Positions 43,616 to 55,381 of a DNA stretch of 64,000 bases are shown here, piece by piece. The position numbers and the translations under genes are program-made. Source of the DNA: Chara braunii (lineage: Eukaryota; Streptophyta; Charophyceae; Charales; Characeae); contig BFEA01000021.1 in assembly GCA_003427395.1 (NCBI GenBank), forward strand, positions 2,026,960-2,090,959. Direction: 5' to 3'. The notes beneath the pieces were generated by a model. That model was not told the origin of the DNA. It did no database searches and saw only the letters and a program-made list of their open reading frames with translations. Each line of letters starts with the position of its first letter. Position 1 is the stretch's first letter.

Positions 43616-44242
43616 TAGAGTAGTGACGCACCGCGGCCGCAGATGGCTGACAAGGTAGAGATTTTTTTATTTTTTTATTTTTTTATTTTTTTATTTTTTT
43701 CTATTTTTTTTTAATACAAAACCATGCTTTGTTATTCCATTCCAAAGAATCATCCAAAAGAGGCCGGGGACCTCACAATAACCCGGAGTTATCCCGGCAG
43801 CATCAGCCGGTTTAGCTTTAGAGCCTTAGCCCATCCCACTCATCCCAAACTTCGACAGAGGTTAACAGCCTCTTATCCGAGCTACAACATAGATCCACAT
43901 TCGGACCAACCTTAAACTGCTTCGCACCCCTGACGTCTGGTACGGAAGAGAGAACCCACTACATCTACTCTAACATTCGGTCCTACTACCTCTACTTACA
44001 CTACCTCTAACTAACTCACGAGCCTAACCTGGCTCGGACCCCAGCCTCCCACGGCTGCGGGGAGCTTCTGCTCCATAGTAGCCTGGCACTCTTCCCCTCC
44101 CACCCCCCATTGACCTACTGTGGCCCGAACCACGCAACCGAGTGCCCTGGTTGCAAACAAAACAGGCTCCAGGCCCCACAACGCCACACAATCCTTAAAA
44201 TAACAACAACAATAGCCAGCGTCCTACCCAACAGACGGCTCC

Positions 44243-47200
44243 CTAAATCCCTCCGTCCACCGCCTCCAGCCATCTACCCAGCACCAAACTTCCCTCTGAG
44301 GAGATGTGTGCCAGACCTAACCCCCAAGTGCGACAGAACCAATCCCTGCCCTGGGGAGAACCCCTTCGGATCACCTTCCGAGACCAGTCAGCTCTGACAG
44401 CTGTCGCCAACAGTTTCTTAAAGAGTCCTTCCGCCGCCTTTTCCTGCAAGCTCTCACCTTTGAAGCGAAGACTATTTCTATCCACCCAGATGATCCAGAA
44501 CATTATGCCCCTGCCCACCTGTGCAACGTAAGCCCATCCTTCCGAGGAACTGTGATTCTGCGGAATGCAACCTGTAAGTACCCACCTCTGCCCAACCAGG
44601 TCCGCCACTCCCGCAAATCTCTTCCAATGATGTTCCCACCACCTCCACCACTTCCTTGACCTCGGGCAGTCCCACCAAAGGTGCTGCATCGTCTCAGTGG
44701 CCTCTGAGCACCTGTCACAGACTGTTCTCACCTCCATACCTTTCTCCGACAACCACTGGGCGGTAGGAACCGCTAGGTGTGACTGCAACCATAAAAGTGA
44801 GGCAATTTTTTGGGAAGGAAGCAGCTGCAGTTGCGTGCATAACTTGGTAAGCTCCCGCTCAGAGGGTCGAGCCAATTGCAAGTCGTTTCGGTCCCAGCGT
44901 TCTCCAATCTTTTTGCAAACTGACCCGGAATCCGTCCTCCGTTTAAGAATCAAGCTGGTGTTCAACTTTTCCAAGCCCATAACTGTTCTCTCCCCCACCT
45001 GCCAGCCCCATACCGCTGGGTCAATCCTCATGTGGTGCAACCCTGTGCCATTGCCTACCAGAGAAGGGGCCGGCGGAAGTCCCTCATCACTTGGGGGGGA
45101 CAGTCTCACACGAATTTCCTTCAAGCCAGAAAGACCATATTGCTGCCTCATTCCCACCCTTTCCAGAACTGGGAGGGAGGGAAAGGCACGCCTATAAGTT
45201 TCCAGCCAGCATTTACCCGGGCATTCTTCAGACCAACTTTCAAGTCTGCAAAATTGTTCCATTTCTTCAAATACTGTGACGAATCAGGTGCCTGGTGGAT
45301 CAACGCCTTCCGGCCCAAGAAGCTTCTTCCAGTCCTCTGGGATTGCCTGCAGCAGCAACCCCAGCCGGCTCTCCTGATTTGGAAGATGACCCAGGATTTC
45401 TCTCATTTGAGCCGGACACCTCCATTGATTGCTGTACTCATCCCAGAGGTCCCCCACCTTCCCGACTCCCTTCTGCAGCCAGCTCTGACCAAAATTACCT
45501 GGCTGCCTTTCCAATGAAAACCAGTCACCTCCTGAATCCCTTATCCAAGGGTTTTCAAACAGGGGCTGTCTTCTGACCTCCTCTTTGGACAATGGTGGCC
45601 AGATGAGCGTTGGCCTACACTTCTTCCATGCTTGCAAGACCTCCCTCCAAAATTTTGAATGTGGTCTTTTGCGAGAATATGTGTCCGTCATCAAGGCGAC
45701 CCAAGTATCTACAGGGCACACCAGACCCCATTCCTTGGAAAGCAGGGTCTCTGCCAACATAACCCAATCCGTCTCCTCCTCCGCCTCAGCCACCCGGAGC
45801 ACCCATTTAGCAAGAAGGGACGTGTTCTGCGCTGCCGGATCCAGCAGAGCTAAGCCCCCCTCATTCCGAGGTCTGCACAGCACGTCCCAGGCCACCTTGC
45901 ATAAGTATCCCTCCCTCTCACCTCCTGAGGGTTTCCAAATAAATTTACGGGCAGCTCCTTTTACTATTTTCAGCATGGGAGGCGACAACCTGCGGACTGT
46001 TGCCACGTACCAAAGGAGTGCAAAGGCCGAAACCANCACAGCCAAGACCCTCCCAATCAATGAGAGGTGAAAAGCGGGGCCCCAGCTCTTTATCCTTCTN
46101 CANACCNTCTCTTGCAGGATCACGTCCTGAGAGGACGAGCAATCCCCCAATGCCACCTGTACACCTAAAAAGCGTTCTGCTTGATCCGCCTCCACCCTTG
46201 CCATACCCCATTGGACTGCAGGAAGATACTTCTTTGGAAGAAAAAAGGTGGACTTTCTCCAGTTGACTGCTGCTTCAGAAAGTTGTGCGAACTCCACAAG
46301 GCATGATTTCAAGGCTTCTAAGGATGGAGTCTGGTTCACCGAGATGACGAACAGGTCATCGGCCAATGCCTTGACCTTACTGTCCCCTCCGCCCGAGCGA
46401 TTTAGACCATGTATCTCCGGATGACCACGGATGTTGCAGAGAAGCGGCTCCAAGTGGAGGACAAACAGGAGCGGAGCTAATGGACACCCCTGACACAGCG
46501 ACCTTCTGAGGTCGAACTCCTCTGAGACCATTCCATTCACACAGACTGCTGCCGTTGCGTTTCCGTACATAACCTTAACCCACCTACAAAAGGATTCACC
46601 AAATCCCATAACCCGGAGGGTGGTAAGTACGAACATCCAATTAACCCTGTCGTAGGCCTTTTCGAGGTCCAAAAACAACACTGTCACGTCCAATTCATCC
46701 CTCCCGATGAGCTCCAAAGCCTCTATTGCTGTCACAACATTCTCAAAGATAGATCGGCCCCTTACGAATGCGCCCTGGTCTCGCTGTACCAAACCTGGTA
46801 GGTAGTGTCCCAGTCTGTTGGCCAAAAGCTTGGCCAGCAGTTTGTACACCACGTTCAGCAGCGAAATGGGTCTCCAATTCCTTNTGTCGCTTATGTCCCC
46901 CTTCTTAAACAGCAAGGAAATGATCCCCCTTGTCATGGTCTTGCCGAGCCTCCCTCCGTCCCGAATCTCGTTAAACAATGACACTAAGTCCCCAACCAGC
47001 ACCTCCCAACATGCCGCAAGAAAATCAACCGGCAACCCATCATCCCCCAGCGCTTTACCTCGGTCCATACACTTGAGGGTGACAATGAGTTCCTCCTCCG
47101 TGATCGGCCTATCCATCAACAGCCTCCCCTCTAGAGGTAGACTGCAATCCAGGTTATTCCACACAGGGGACTCATCTGCCATGTTGTCATCCAAGCTGTC

Positions 47201-48598
47201 GTAGGGTCTTTTTGTCGTCAAGATATCCTGAAAATAGTCCACTGCGTACGAGCACATTTCTTTGTTATCCACTGCAGTTGGTTTCCCCAAGAGGTACGGG
47301 TGCTTTAGTTCTCTCATCCTAACCGCTGTGTTACGTGGCAACAGACGTTTGGAAGCTTCTTTCAAGAGTCGATCTGACGTAACAATCCCTTTTACTTCCA
47401 AAATCTTCGCCCTCCATTCCTCCTTCTTGATTTGGAACTCCTCCCACTCCTGCAGTCTGTGCGTCCTCTCTTCTGACCAACAGAGATCTGAGATGAGGTT
47501 ATCCCCCAGTTTGCCTTCCGCCTCCTCCACCCGCACACGTAATTTCTTTTCCTCTTTGTTACCAAGAAAGGCTGAGATACGTGAGAAGGAGTCCAACTTG
47601 AGAGATACAATCCGCAGGCCCGCATCCACCCACTCCGCCGTGCTCATAAACAGCTGCTTGGCTGATCTCCAATCCACCTAGAAGCTCTCGACCCATGCCG
47701 TGATCCCTGTGTCTGAAAGCAGCGAGGCGTTAAGGCGGAAGTGCCCTGGGCCTCTTTCCCCCACTTCCGCAACTGAACACTTCATGACCACCGGTTTATG
47801 GTCTGACAGCGCCACATTCAGGACCTCGATATCCATGACGTCCCCTCTGGCCTCTTCTGAGACCAAGAAGAAATCGATCCTTCTTTTGATGCCGGCCTGC
47901 TGGGCAGTCTGACCAAACCATGTGTAACCCGGCTTCTGGGGATACAGTTCCCTATACACATCTCGCAGACCCCACTGCTCCATCCAACTCAGAAGACGGG
48001 ATCTATCCCCAGACCAACCAGCATCCGACTCTGAGTCCAATCCTGGGGCACAAACAACGTTCCAATCACCCCCCACAACCAGGTGATTCGACTTCGGCAA
48101 CACATGCGGCAGCAAATCAAAGAACACAGTCCTACCTCCAACGTCATTCGGAGCATATACTGTGGCAAAGACCCACTCAGTCCCTCCAATCAGCAACTTA
48201 ATCCAGCACCAGCGTCCCCATGCGTCGCTGTCGTAGTCCAGAAACTGGGCTTCCACTCGCGTATGTACCAAAATCGCCACGCCTCCTCTGGAACCTCGAC
48301 CAGGGGACCATAACTGGGTTCCCTCCCACCAATCCCTGAATTGGGCCAATTTAGCTTCCGATAGCTTGGTCTCTTGCATCATGATCACATCCAATCTCTC
48401 CTGGTGCACCCACGCCTTGAAACGCCTTCCTTTCCAACGTCCTCCACTGTCGCCCAGGCCCCGAACATTTCTGGTGGCAATTCGCAACCTACCCATTGAC
48501 GTTCCAGCCGTTGGACGCAGATTGGATTCCTGCTGGGTGGGGGTTTTCCGTACGCGTGCCTTCTTCCCCCGAAGCATCCATGTCTGCCTAGTCAACAC
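44243..48598 (-). pseudogene. LINE-3 ORF2: APE endonuclease, reverse transcriptase, zinc finger
   Basis: One continuous frame of about 1,450 codons interrupted only by TAG at 47676-47678 (SF*VDW) and TGA at 45284-45286 (GT*FVT), both compatible with lost Trp codons. Endonuclease: TRNVRGLG, MMQETKL, YAPND, GGDWNVV and LSDHKPVV. RT: LLFKKGDIS, FLDLEKAYDRVNW, CQGCPLAPLLF and catalytic LADD (in KALADDLFV). The zinc finger is CDRCSEATETMQHLWWDCP. Ambiguous bases near 46036, 46100 and 46884 leave residues unknown. The ORF starts in an overlap with the end of ORF1b. It acts by target-primed reverse transcription in the nucleus. Confidence 0.88.
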
Positions 48599-49217
48599 TT
48601 AAGCAGCGTAGGAAAGGCGCGGAAGTCAAGTTGCACGTACGAGGCATGCTCGGGTGTAAGTTAGCCAGGAACGTCGCGGCTACTCCTGGGCCTACCAGGA
48701 TTTGAGACAGGATATCGTCTGACGCTTGAATCAATGCTTCCAAGGGGAACGAATCCAGCCCGACTGAGTGCAGACCTGCCCACTGTTCCGGAGTGAACCT
48801 AGCATCGATAAACACTATAGTGTACAGAATCACTTTATCATCATCCAGAACAACTCTCGTTTTCGGCATATAAAATTCTGGAAAAATTTGAAATTGAAGC
48901 CTATCTGCAAACAGATATCTAACTCTCTCAGTAATAAGAGCTGGCATCGGAAGTTCGGAGAGTCCAACCGCAGGGAGCGACAGGTTTGCCTCTCTATCCA
49001 GTAGACCTACCACATGGATCTGTTTTTTTTGTAGTGAACAAACCAGCGGAAGCAACCTATTATCCTCATGCTCTCTAAGCGCATGTCCCGGCCCATCTGT
49101 GCCTGTCGGTACATCTCGGAGAGGAATCCTCATTACTGAGTCAGCATCTGAGCTTCTTGGCGACCCCCCCTGACCATCACTTTCTTCTTCATCTACTACG
49201 TCCGGATCATCCTCCAC
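48588..49217 (-). CDS. LINE-3 ORF1b, acidic leader plus conserved domain
   Basis: 209 codons open in the -1 frame relative to ORF1a, overlapping its end. The first ATG is at 49133 (MRIPLRDVP). If the overlap is crossed by frameshifting, an acidic leader DDPDVVDEEESDG precedes it. The domain runs VCSLQKKQIHVVGLLDREAN, SLPAVGLSEL, ITERVRYLFADRLQF, VILYTIVFIDARF and WAGLHSVGLDSFPLEAL. The alternation of hydrophobic strands and one helix after LPAVG resembles a Nudix fold with a degraded box, but this is a guess. It sits where LINE-1 and LINE-4 have their ORF1b. Confidence 0.65.
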   Translation of the reverse strand: MEDDPDVVDEEESDGQGGSPRSSDADSVMRIPLRDVPTGTDGPGHALREHEDNRLLPLVCSLQKKQIHVVGLLDREANLSLPAVGLSELPMPALITERVRYLFADRLQFQIFPEFYMPKTRVVLDDDKVILYTIVFIDARFTPEQWAGLHSVGLDSFPLEALIQASDDILSQILVGPGVAATFLANLHPSMPRTCNLTSAPFLRCLSVD

Positions 49218-50890
49218 CTGGTAGCTTGATGCTCCTGAGGAGGAGGGTTTGAACGTGATCCACCCGCTCGACCTGTGTCCCCTAATCCACCCCTGGCAGG
49301 AAGCATCCCCGGTTGGACATTAATATCGTCAAAATTAGGACTATGAAAAGGAACCTGGCCCCCTCTGAGTATGCCTTGGTGGAGGAATCCCATGTCCGCA
49401 AAGTTGACTCCGAATGGATGGTAGCCGTAGCTCTGCCACTGAGTCAGGCCCCATCTTGGCATATATGGCTGGAATGCGTTCTCGGCACCTGTAAACATCA
49501 TCCCTGCTGCTGAAGGCTGACTTGCATGAACCAACGCCGACGGTGGTCTCGAAGCTACCACTTGCCCTCTCGCTCGTCCGCTGTATACTTGCATGGGGGC
49601 CGGCCTTCTCCCATCACCAGAGATCGGGCCACTACTCTCCGCCCCACTTCTCATACCACTTGGCTGAAGAGGCTCTCGAACACCCCTTACATCGCCACTT
49701 ACTGCCCCTCGGCTTGTGCCTGTTGCCCTTGCTGACGGCTGAGCAGGGCCCCCGCTCGGGGCCGGTCTCGCCTCTTGCCTAGTTGCCAATCGAAGCTCCC
49801 TGTTGTCCTCTGATCTTCGCGTGCGATCCGGTCGGCTAGGTCCCGGGCGCTGCCCCTGTCCATTCGAACCGCCAGCCAGGTCCTCGTCTGCCCTAGGGCA
49901 ACCATCATCTGCCGTGTGAAACCACCACTTGCACCTTTCACGCCAGGGGGTGTGCTTGCACACAAACTTGATCCGCAGCACTTCTTGTCCAAGCCTGATT
50001 GAGAGTTCGGGTTCAAAATTACCCTCTGCTTCTTTCACCAGATCGAATTTAAGATTCATTAGCTTGGGTCTTGTTCGATCTTGTTCCGGCGGTTGACTAT
50101 TGATTACGTGTCCCATCGCAGTTTCCACCATGCTTTCCACGTGGAACATAGCTCTCAACGGAACTCTAATAGCCATTACCCAAAATTTTGTTTCATCTTC
50201 AAGCCGTCTTCGTTCATCGAGTTCCGTCCGGGTGAGCCAGGGTTTGAAGAGCATCCCATACTCTACGCCCCTGATCGTCACTGAGTCCTCCGCCTTAGCC
50301 ACCAACCATTGCGCTATCTCCCTTGATCTAGCCACATAGGAGACCACGTTAGGCCCTTCCGAATGAACTCTACCCCTCTTCGTATTTCGATCGAAGATTC
50401 CCTGCCTGTACCAGCCATTTTCGTAGGCTCTTATCAGATCCTCTCTCACCCTCATCGGCAGATCCCTGGCTTCTCCCTGAAATATTATCATTACCGTTCT
50501 CTCCTTTAGCCAATTCGTCGTCAGTTCATCCAGCCGCGCATTGACTACGAAGGTGCGGACACCGCCCTCCACCACCCACTCCCCATGTCGGAATTTTTCC
50601 GGAAGCAAACCATCATCGTAACACTTTGAGATAAGCAGCCTCATTCGATCTTCATCGGACAAGGGCACGTCCGCACGTCCAGGCGGCGAGCGATCATGCC
50701 CCCCCTGTTGGCCTGACGGGACTCCTTGTTCCGCCATAAGCCGATGCCCGCTGCCACCCGAGTCCTTCCCCTCTACTTCGCTTCCCTTCGATGCTCCAGC
50801 TACTTCTTGTCTTCTCCCCTCTTTAACTACCGGGATCCAGGCCCAGCCAGGCCAAGTGGCCAACCTTCGTATGCCTTCCGTATCCCACAA
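49196..50890 (-). CDS. LINE-3 ORF1a, RNA-binding protein
   Basis: Open for 564 codons. The likely start is ATG at 50737 (MAEQGVPSG). Residues from about 75 form a conserved region (LLISKCYDDGLLPEKFRHGEW, VVNARLDELTTNWL). A long middle part includes FWVMAIRVPL and LSIRLGQEVLRIKFVC. A cysteine/histidine cluster follows (CKHTPWRERCKWWFHTADDGC), likely the zinc-binding equivalent of the LINE-1 knuckle. The C-terminus is rich in Pro, Gly and Arg. It should package LINE-3 RNA. It is intact in this copy. Confidence 0.78.
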   Translation of the reverse strand: MWDTEGIRRLATWPGWAWIPVVKEGRRQEVAGASKGSEVEGKDSGGSGHRLMAEQGVPSGQQGGHDRSPPGRADVPLSDEDRMRLLISKCYDDGLLPEKFRHGEWVVEGGVRTFVVNARLDELTTNWLKERTVMIIFQGEARDLPMRVREDLIRAYENGWYRQGIFDRNTKRGRVHSEGPNVVSYVARSREIAQWLVAKAEDSVTIRGVEYGMLFKPWLTRTELDERRRLEDETKFWVMAIRVPLRAMFHVESMVETAMGHVINSQPPEQDRTRPKLMNLKFDLVKEAEGNFEPELSIRLGQEVLRIKFVCKHTPWRERCKWWFHTADDGCPRADEDLAGGSNGQGQRPGPSRPDRTRRSEDNRELRLATRQEARPAPSGGPAQPSARATGTSRGAVSGDVRGVREPLQPSGMRSGAESSGPISGDGRRPAPMQVYSGRARGQVVASRPPSALVHASQPSAAGMMFTGAENAFQPYMPRWGLTQWQSYGYHPFGVNFADMGFLHQGILRGGQVPFHSPNFDDINVQPGMLPARGGLGDTGRAGGSRSNPPPQEHQATRWRMIRT

Positions 50891-51260
50891 TCTTACTTGA
50901 CTCCGCTCCTGCTCTTTACTCTCAATTACACCTTCCTCCAGACCAACTTTGACGCATCAACGGCGGGCGCCAACAACGGCGCACGCCCACCTTAAACCCT
51001 CATGCCCGCAAATTCCCCACGCGGTCTTTCTGCACACACCAATCGCACTCCCTCACTGAAGTGGTGTAGGGGGACAGCCACCCGGCCGTCCTTCACTGAA
51101 GTTTTCTCGGAAACTACCGAGCTCGACGACCGAATTCGCCATAGGCATCATGTTGACGTCAACCGGCGATGGCTGAACCAGTGCTACCTGGAGGTACGGG
51201 TTTAGAGCGGACTCAAGGCCCGGGGGGGTACGGCGGTTGGCGCTGGACGCTCTAAACCCA
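50738..51260 (-). promoter_or_regulatory. LINE-3 5' UTR with terminal hairpin
   Basis: The extreme 5' end carries a perfect 12-bp inverted repeat, GGGTTTAGAGCG (51198-51209 on plus) with CGCTCTAAACCC (51248-51259), enclosing a G/C-rich loop. The repeat begins one base inside the element border, suggesting a structured 5' RNA end. Confidence 0.65.
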
Positions 51261-51390
51261 TAGAGATGTTTTGTTGGATGTTGCTTGCTGTGAAGTCTTT
51301 CTTTTTGTCAGTAAAAGATATGATGGCAGATTTCAAAAATGGTAAGGGAAAAAAAATATTAAAAAAAATGGTAAGGGGGTGTGGATTCTA

Positions 51391-51792
51391 AGGGCGTACT
51401 CACACAGCGGTGGCAGTCTAGCAAAATCTGCTGGATTTTCTTTCCCATGTTTGCTGAAATAATACCCCACCCGGTCACACATGGGTTGCAAATCAGAAAG
51501 GACACGAGCGGGACTCTCTGGCAATTGCAAAATTGGTGCCTCTCATGGTCGCAAAGCATGGAAAGTTTCTTTTAACAATTCCCAAAAGGCAAAAGAGAAT
51601 TTGTCACAGCCAAAAGAGAATTTGCCACCACCTCTCCAGGTGGTAGCAAAATGCCCATCCCCGCGGCCCCCCAGGCCGCTGACAAATGCTACCCCGTTTG
51701 CAACTTTGGTGGCCGGAAAACCCTAGTGTGACTCTAACAGCATAGCGGATTTTGCGATTTAGCCAAAAAAACCACTAGTGTGAGTATGCCCT
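51391..51792. mobile_element. 402-bp MITE with 15-bp TIRs
   Basis: AGGGCGTACTCACAC (51391-51405) and the inverted AGGGCATACTCACAC (51778-51792) differ at one base. The interior has no coding capacity. I see no convincing target duplication, though TA lies close to both ends. The AGGGC terminus is shared with the short MITE family at 19893, 20570 and 43490. Confidence 0.7.
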
Positions 51793-52357
51793 AAATGATG
51801 GAAAAGGTCATTAGAATCTGGACATTCAGTTTTTTTTTTTTTTTTTTTGAAGTCCATGGTGTTCAGTTTCTTTTTCTTAGCCTTTTTAAACACTTTCTCG
51901 TATGGTTATGAAACATGTGGAAGTCGGGCGGGGCTCTGTGCTCCGAGTGGGGTAAAACAACCCAATTGCCCCTAGGTTGTTTGCCTTGGGCACTGGGGGC
52001 CCATAATAAAGCCAACCAAGTCTCCAAAAAAAAAAAGAAGGGCCAAGTACCAAAAAAAAAAAAAAAAAAAAAAAAACCATTGGAGTCACACCCAACATTC
52101 AGAATAGGCAACTTTTTAGCAGTTCCGGAAAAGGAGCAAAAAAGGGGACCCTCAATCTGCCAAGCACCACTGCGAGTACTGACTGGTGCAGTTTTAGACC
52201 TCCGCTAAACTTGCACATTTTGAAACTCACACCATGACACGGCCCCACCTTCAAACTAAAACTAAAAGTCTAAAAGTGTGTTACAGCCGCAGTTTCCCCC
52301 CAAAAATAGATATTTGCAATGCTGGCAGGACCATCTCAAGAAAAAAAAAAAAAAAAA
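51793..52357. other. A/T-run interval, no gene
   Basis: Contains T and A homopolymers at about 51830-51849, 52054-52076 and 52340-52357. Confidence 0.45.
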
Positions 52358-52427
52358 GACTTGGTAAAGTGCTGCTTGTAAATGAGTAGCCTAGCAATAG
52401 GTTAGCAGTTAACCAACTGACGCCGGT

Positions 52428-52737
52428 TTGTGTGTTGGAACACAACAAAGCTACAGACCATACTGTACACAGGTCCCTGCTTTTAATCTGCCAATTGACC
52501 CCAGAGATTGGGAGTGGAAACATCCGTTGCGAAATGAACTGGTGAGCCTATCAGAATACACTACAAAAATGGGATACTTAATAATGACACCACGAACAGA
52601 CATCAATTGGGCTGTAGCCAGAAGATGGATGGCGACAGGATGGATTGAGGACTCTCTGACAAGGTTGTCTGCGGCCCTTTCAACTTTTTGGAAACTGTTG
52701 ATGGACCTGGTCGTAAGAGAGCATGCGAGCCTGCTCT
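52428..52737 (+). pseudogene. Family-B LINE ORF2 segment upstream of the solo LTR
   Basis: Encodes DPRDWEWKHPLRNELVSL and TGWIEDSLTRLSAALSTF, the region between RT and zinc finger. It is cut at the LTR insertion. Confidence 0.6.
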
Positions 52738-54108
52738 TGTGACGCCCAACCTCACGCCCGACGCGACTTTTTGATCGGAGTGGGATGCGGGCCTGGAAGT
52801 GCGAGAAGGGGTGTGCCAAGGATTTTTGGGGAAAGTGGGGTTGGAGTCCCAGGTCGGAACTGAGATCTCCTGTGGCAAAGTTTCAGGGGCATATATGCAA
52901 TAGAGCTAAGGGGGCGAGTTACTTCCGGTCTGATGGCGGTCGAGGTCGTGCAGCATAAGGCAGATGGCATGCGAGGTGCATTCAAGGCCGTCCGATCCGT
53001 CTGTTTTGGTGGCGGCGGTTTGGGGAGAGGCCCGCCCGGGATGGTTGTGATTCCGATGAGTCGGACCTTCGGGTGCAGACACGTGGCGTCTGTCGTCGCG
53101 CGTTTTGGTTAGGCCCCGTAGTTTCATAGGCTCGTCGGTCGCCGCGTCATCGACAATTTCCGCAAGGCGTCCGGGGCCAATACGGGGCGATGGAATTCCA
53201 CGGAACCACTGTGAGTTGGTGATATGGAAGGAGGAGACGGAAGGGAGGGAAATTGGTAGTGATAACGACGAAGCCGGGGGATATGGAGTATTGCATGTTA
53301 TCCGTAGTGGGAAAATCGGGGCACCTCGGGTCGCTGGTAACGGCACAATGAAACTCCCTGGGGCACAATCGATTCTCGGTTAGGCAGGGGAATTTCGGGT
53401 ATCTTTGCCTAATACATTCTCTCACCCAAGGGTCGAAGTACTCCGAGTCCCAGGAGCTCGGCATCTTGTCATTGCGGGATAGAAAATTCCCGCGTGCTCG
53501 ATACCGGAGATGTCAAGTTCGTCAACGTTCGCGAATCGGCGCGCGTGGATACGTGTAGGCTGCGCAAATAGAATAGCACTTACACGTATCCCCGCGAGGT
53601 ATTCGCCTGTTTCTGAGAGAATGAGAGCCTAATCCCATATGCAAAATCGCCATGCACCGTAAACAACTACCCAATCATCTAATCATTCCGTGATCCCGCA
53701 AGCAATCATTCCCAAGCATGCAAGGTGTTAACACACATCAGACATCACAGCAACATCAGAACAACAACTAATCAAAGTGATAAGCAATAATGGATGCAAT
53801 AATGACGACTATGCAAAAATTTCTACCAGGCTTGTGGGTGACACTGGGTGTATCATAATGGCAGGCAAAGACAATGACCAGACAAAAGAAAAACAACAGA
53901 CATAACATTCATTCATTCATTATTCGACAGAACATACGATAGTTGAGATCAAGATCAATCGCAAAGCAAGGGTGGGCTGAAACCGAGGCAAAGATTCTGA
54001 AAACAAGAGGAAACGGGCAAGTCGCCCTGAGCCGGGATCAAAATTTATATACAAAAGCAAAGAGGGAGACAAGACAAAGAAAATGGCAACTCCGCGTCCA
54101 TCAACCTC

Positions 54109-54161
<53 letters not shown>

Positions 54162-55377
54162 NNNNNNNNNNNNNNNNNNNNNNNNNNNNNNNNNNNNNNN
54201 NNNNNNNNNNNNNNNNNNNNNNNNNNNNNNNNNNNNNNNNNNNNNNNNNNNNNNNNNNNNNNNNNNNNNNNNNNNNNNNNNNNNNNNNNNNNNNNNNNNN
54301 NNNNNNNNNNNNNNNNNNNNNNNNNNNNNNNNNNNNNNNATGCGGAAAGTCCGTCGTCACGCACCAACCCACGAAGTCATCACCTCGCTTAGTCCACCTG
54401 CACCCGTCAGGTTCGCCCTCGCGCTACAGTCCGTCATAGCCCCACGCGTCCACCCCGAGCATTCGGCACCAGCCCGTCGGGTCGCCCGACTCCTACTTCA
54501 ACTCACCTCTTACTTTGCCCGTGAGCCGACCCTCACTGATCGCACTACCCCGAGCTTCCAACAACTGGTTAAGAGAGCTATCTAATCGCGCAGCCGGAAT
54601 TTATAACGTGCATGCATGCGCGAAGAACATGAAATTATAAGGACTTAGAAGGAAGATTAGGAGAGGGAGCGCCTACGTTCTGCATGGCCAGACCGCGGTG
54701 TGGGGGACATAGCCACTCTCCCCACATCGATCCGAGCATGCTGGCCACGGGGCTAACTAGGCACAGCAAAAGAGAAAGAGAGAGCGGGAAAGACGAAGCT
54801 CAAGAAGAAAGATACAGTTACAATGACGCCTACCAAAAATTTCAGTTACTTGCAAGATTAAGGGCGCCGACTAATCAGAGTTCCGTTCCAGCCGCAAAAA
54901 GAAGCGCGCAAGAAAGACAACGTGCGGCAAAAGAAATCCCGAATTCCAAAATTCCTAAATTCCTAAATTTATTGCAAAAAGAAATAAAACGCAAATTTTG
55001 AGAAGAAAGTCCGAAATTCCGAAAGCTGTCAAGGCTCGACAAGATTCAAAAAAGAAATTAAAAAAGAACGAAGCAAAATTCCCGCGCGACCTCCGCGCCT
55101 AAGACCCGACAACAGAACAAGAAAGAAGCGACGTCAAACATTATTATTCGCGCCTTTGTCGGCGCGACAGCCACTCAATCGGCCATCTCGAGACTTGCAC
55201 GGCCCTGAACCTAGCCACCCGAAAAGAAGCGACGAAAGAGAAAAGACGAAAAAACGAGGACACCGATGCAATTTCCCTTCGATCCCGATCTCCCGTAATT
55301 GGCCCATCCTTCCCATCTCATGACCCCTCATTGTCATCGCACAGAAAATCGCGCAGAACAGAAATTGGTTCGTCACA
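52738..55377. mobile_element. Solo LTR, 2,640 bp, with 4-bp target duplication
   Basis: Starts TGTGACGCCC and ends GTTCGTCACA, giving TGTGACG/CGTCACA inverted ends. CTCT flanks both sides (52734-52737 and 55378-55381). Removing it restores the LINE reading frame seen at 3096. There are no gag or pol fragments inside, so recombination between two LTRs is the simplest origin. It contains a (CT)n tract and a 178-bp gap. Strand cannot be set. Confidence 0.75.
54110..54339. other. (CT)n tract and assembly gap (178 N at 54162-54339)
   Basis: A microsatellite runs into unresolved bases inside the solo LTR. Confidence 0.95.
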
Positions 55378-55381
55378 CTCT

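Larger units (their letters stand above)
43663..51260 (-). mobile_element. LINE-3: near full-length non-LTR retrotransposon, 7.6 kb
   Basis: Minus-strand element: 5' UTR (51260-50738), ORF1a, overlapping ORF1b, ORF2 and a 3' A-rich tail of AAAAAAAT-like repeats (43663-43715 as its complement). A possible 7-bp target duplication TAGAGAT lies at 43656-43662 and 51261-51267. ORF1a and ORF1b have no internal stop, and ORF2 has two stops plus a few ambiguous bases. This makes it the best preserved LINE in the window. Confidence 0.85.

Noticed and set aside
47676-47678. Programmed stop-codon readthrough in LINE-3 ORF2
   Set aside because: Stops fall at different Trp positions in different elements and carry no shared context, so mutation is simpler.
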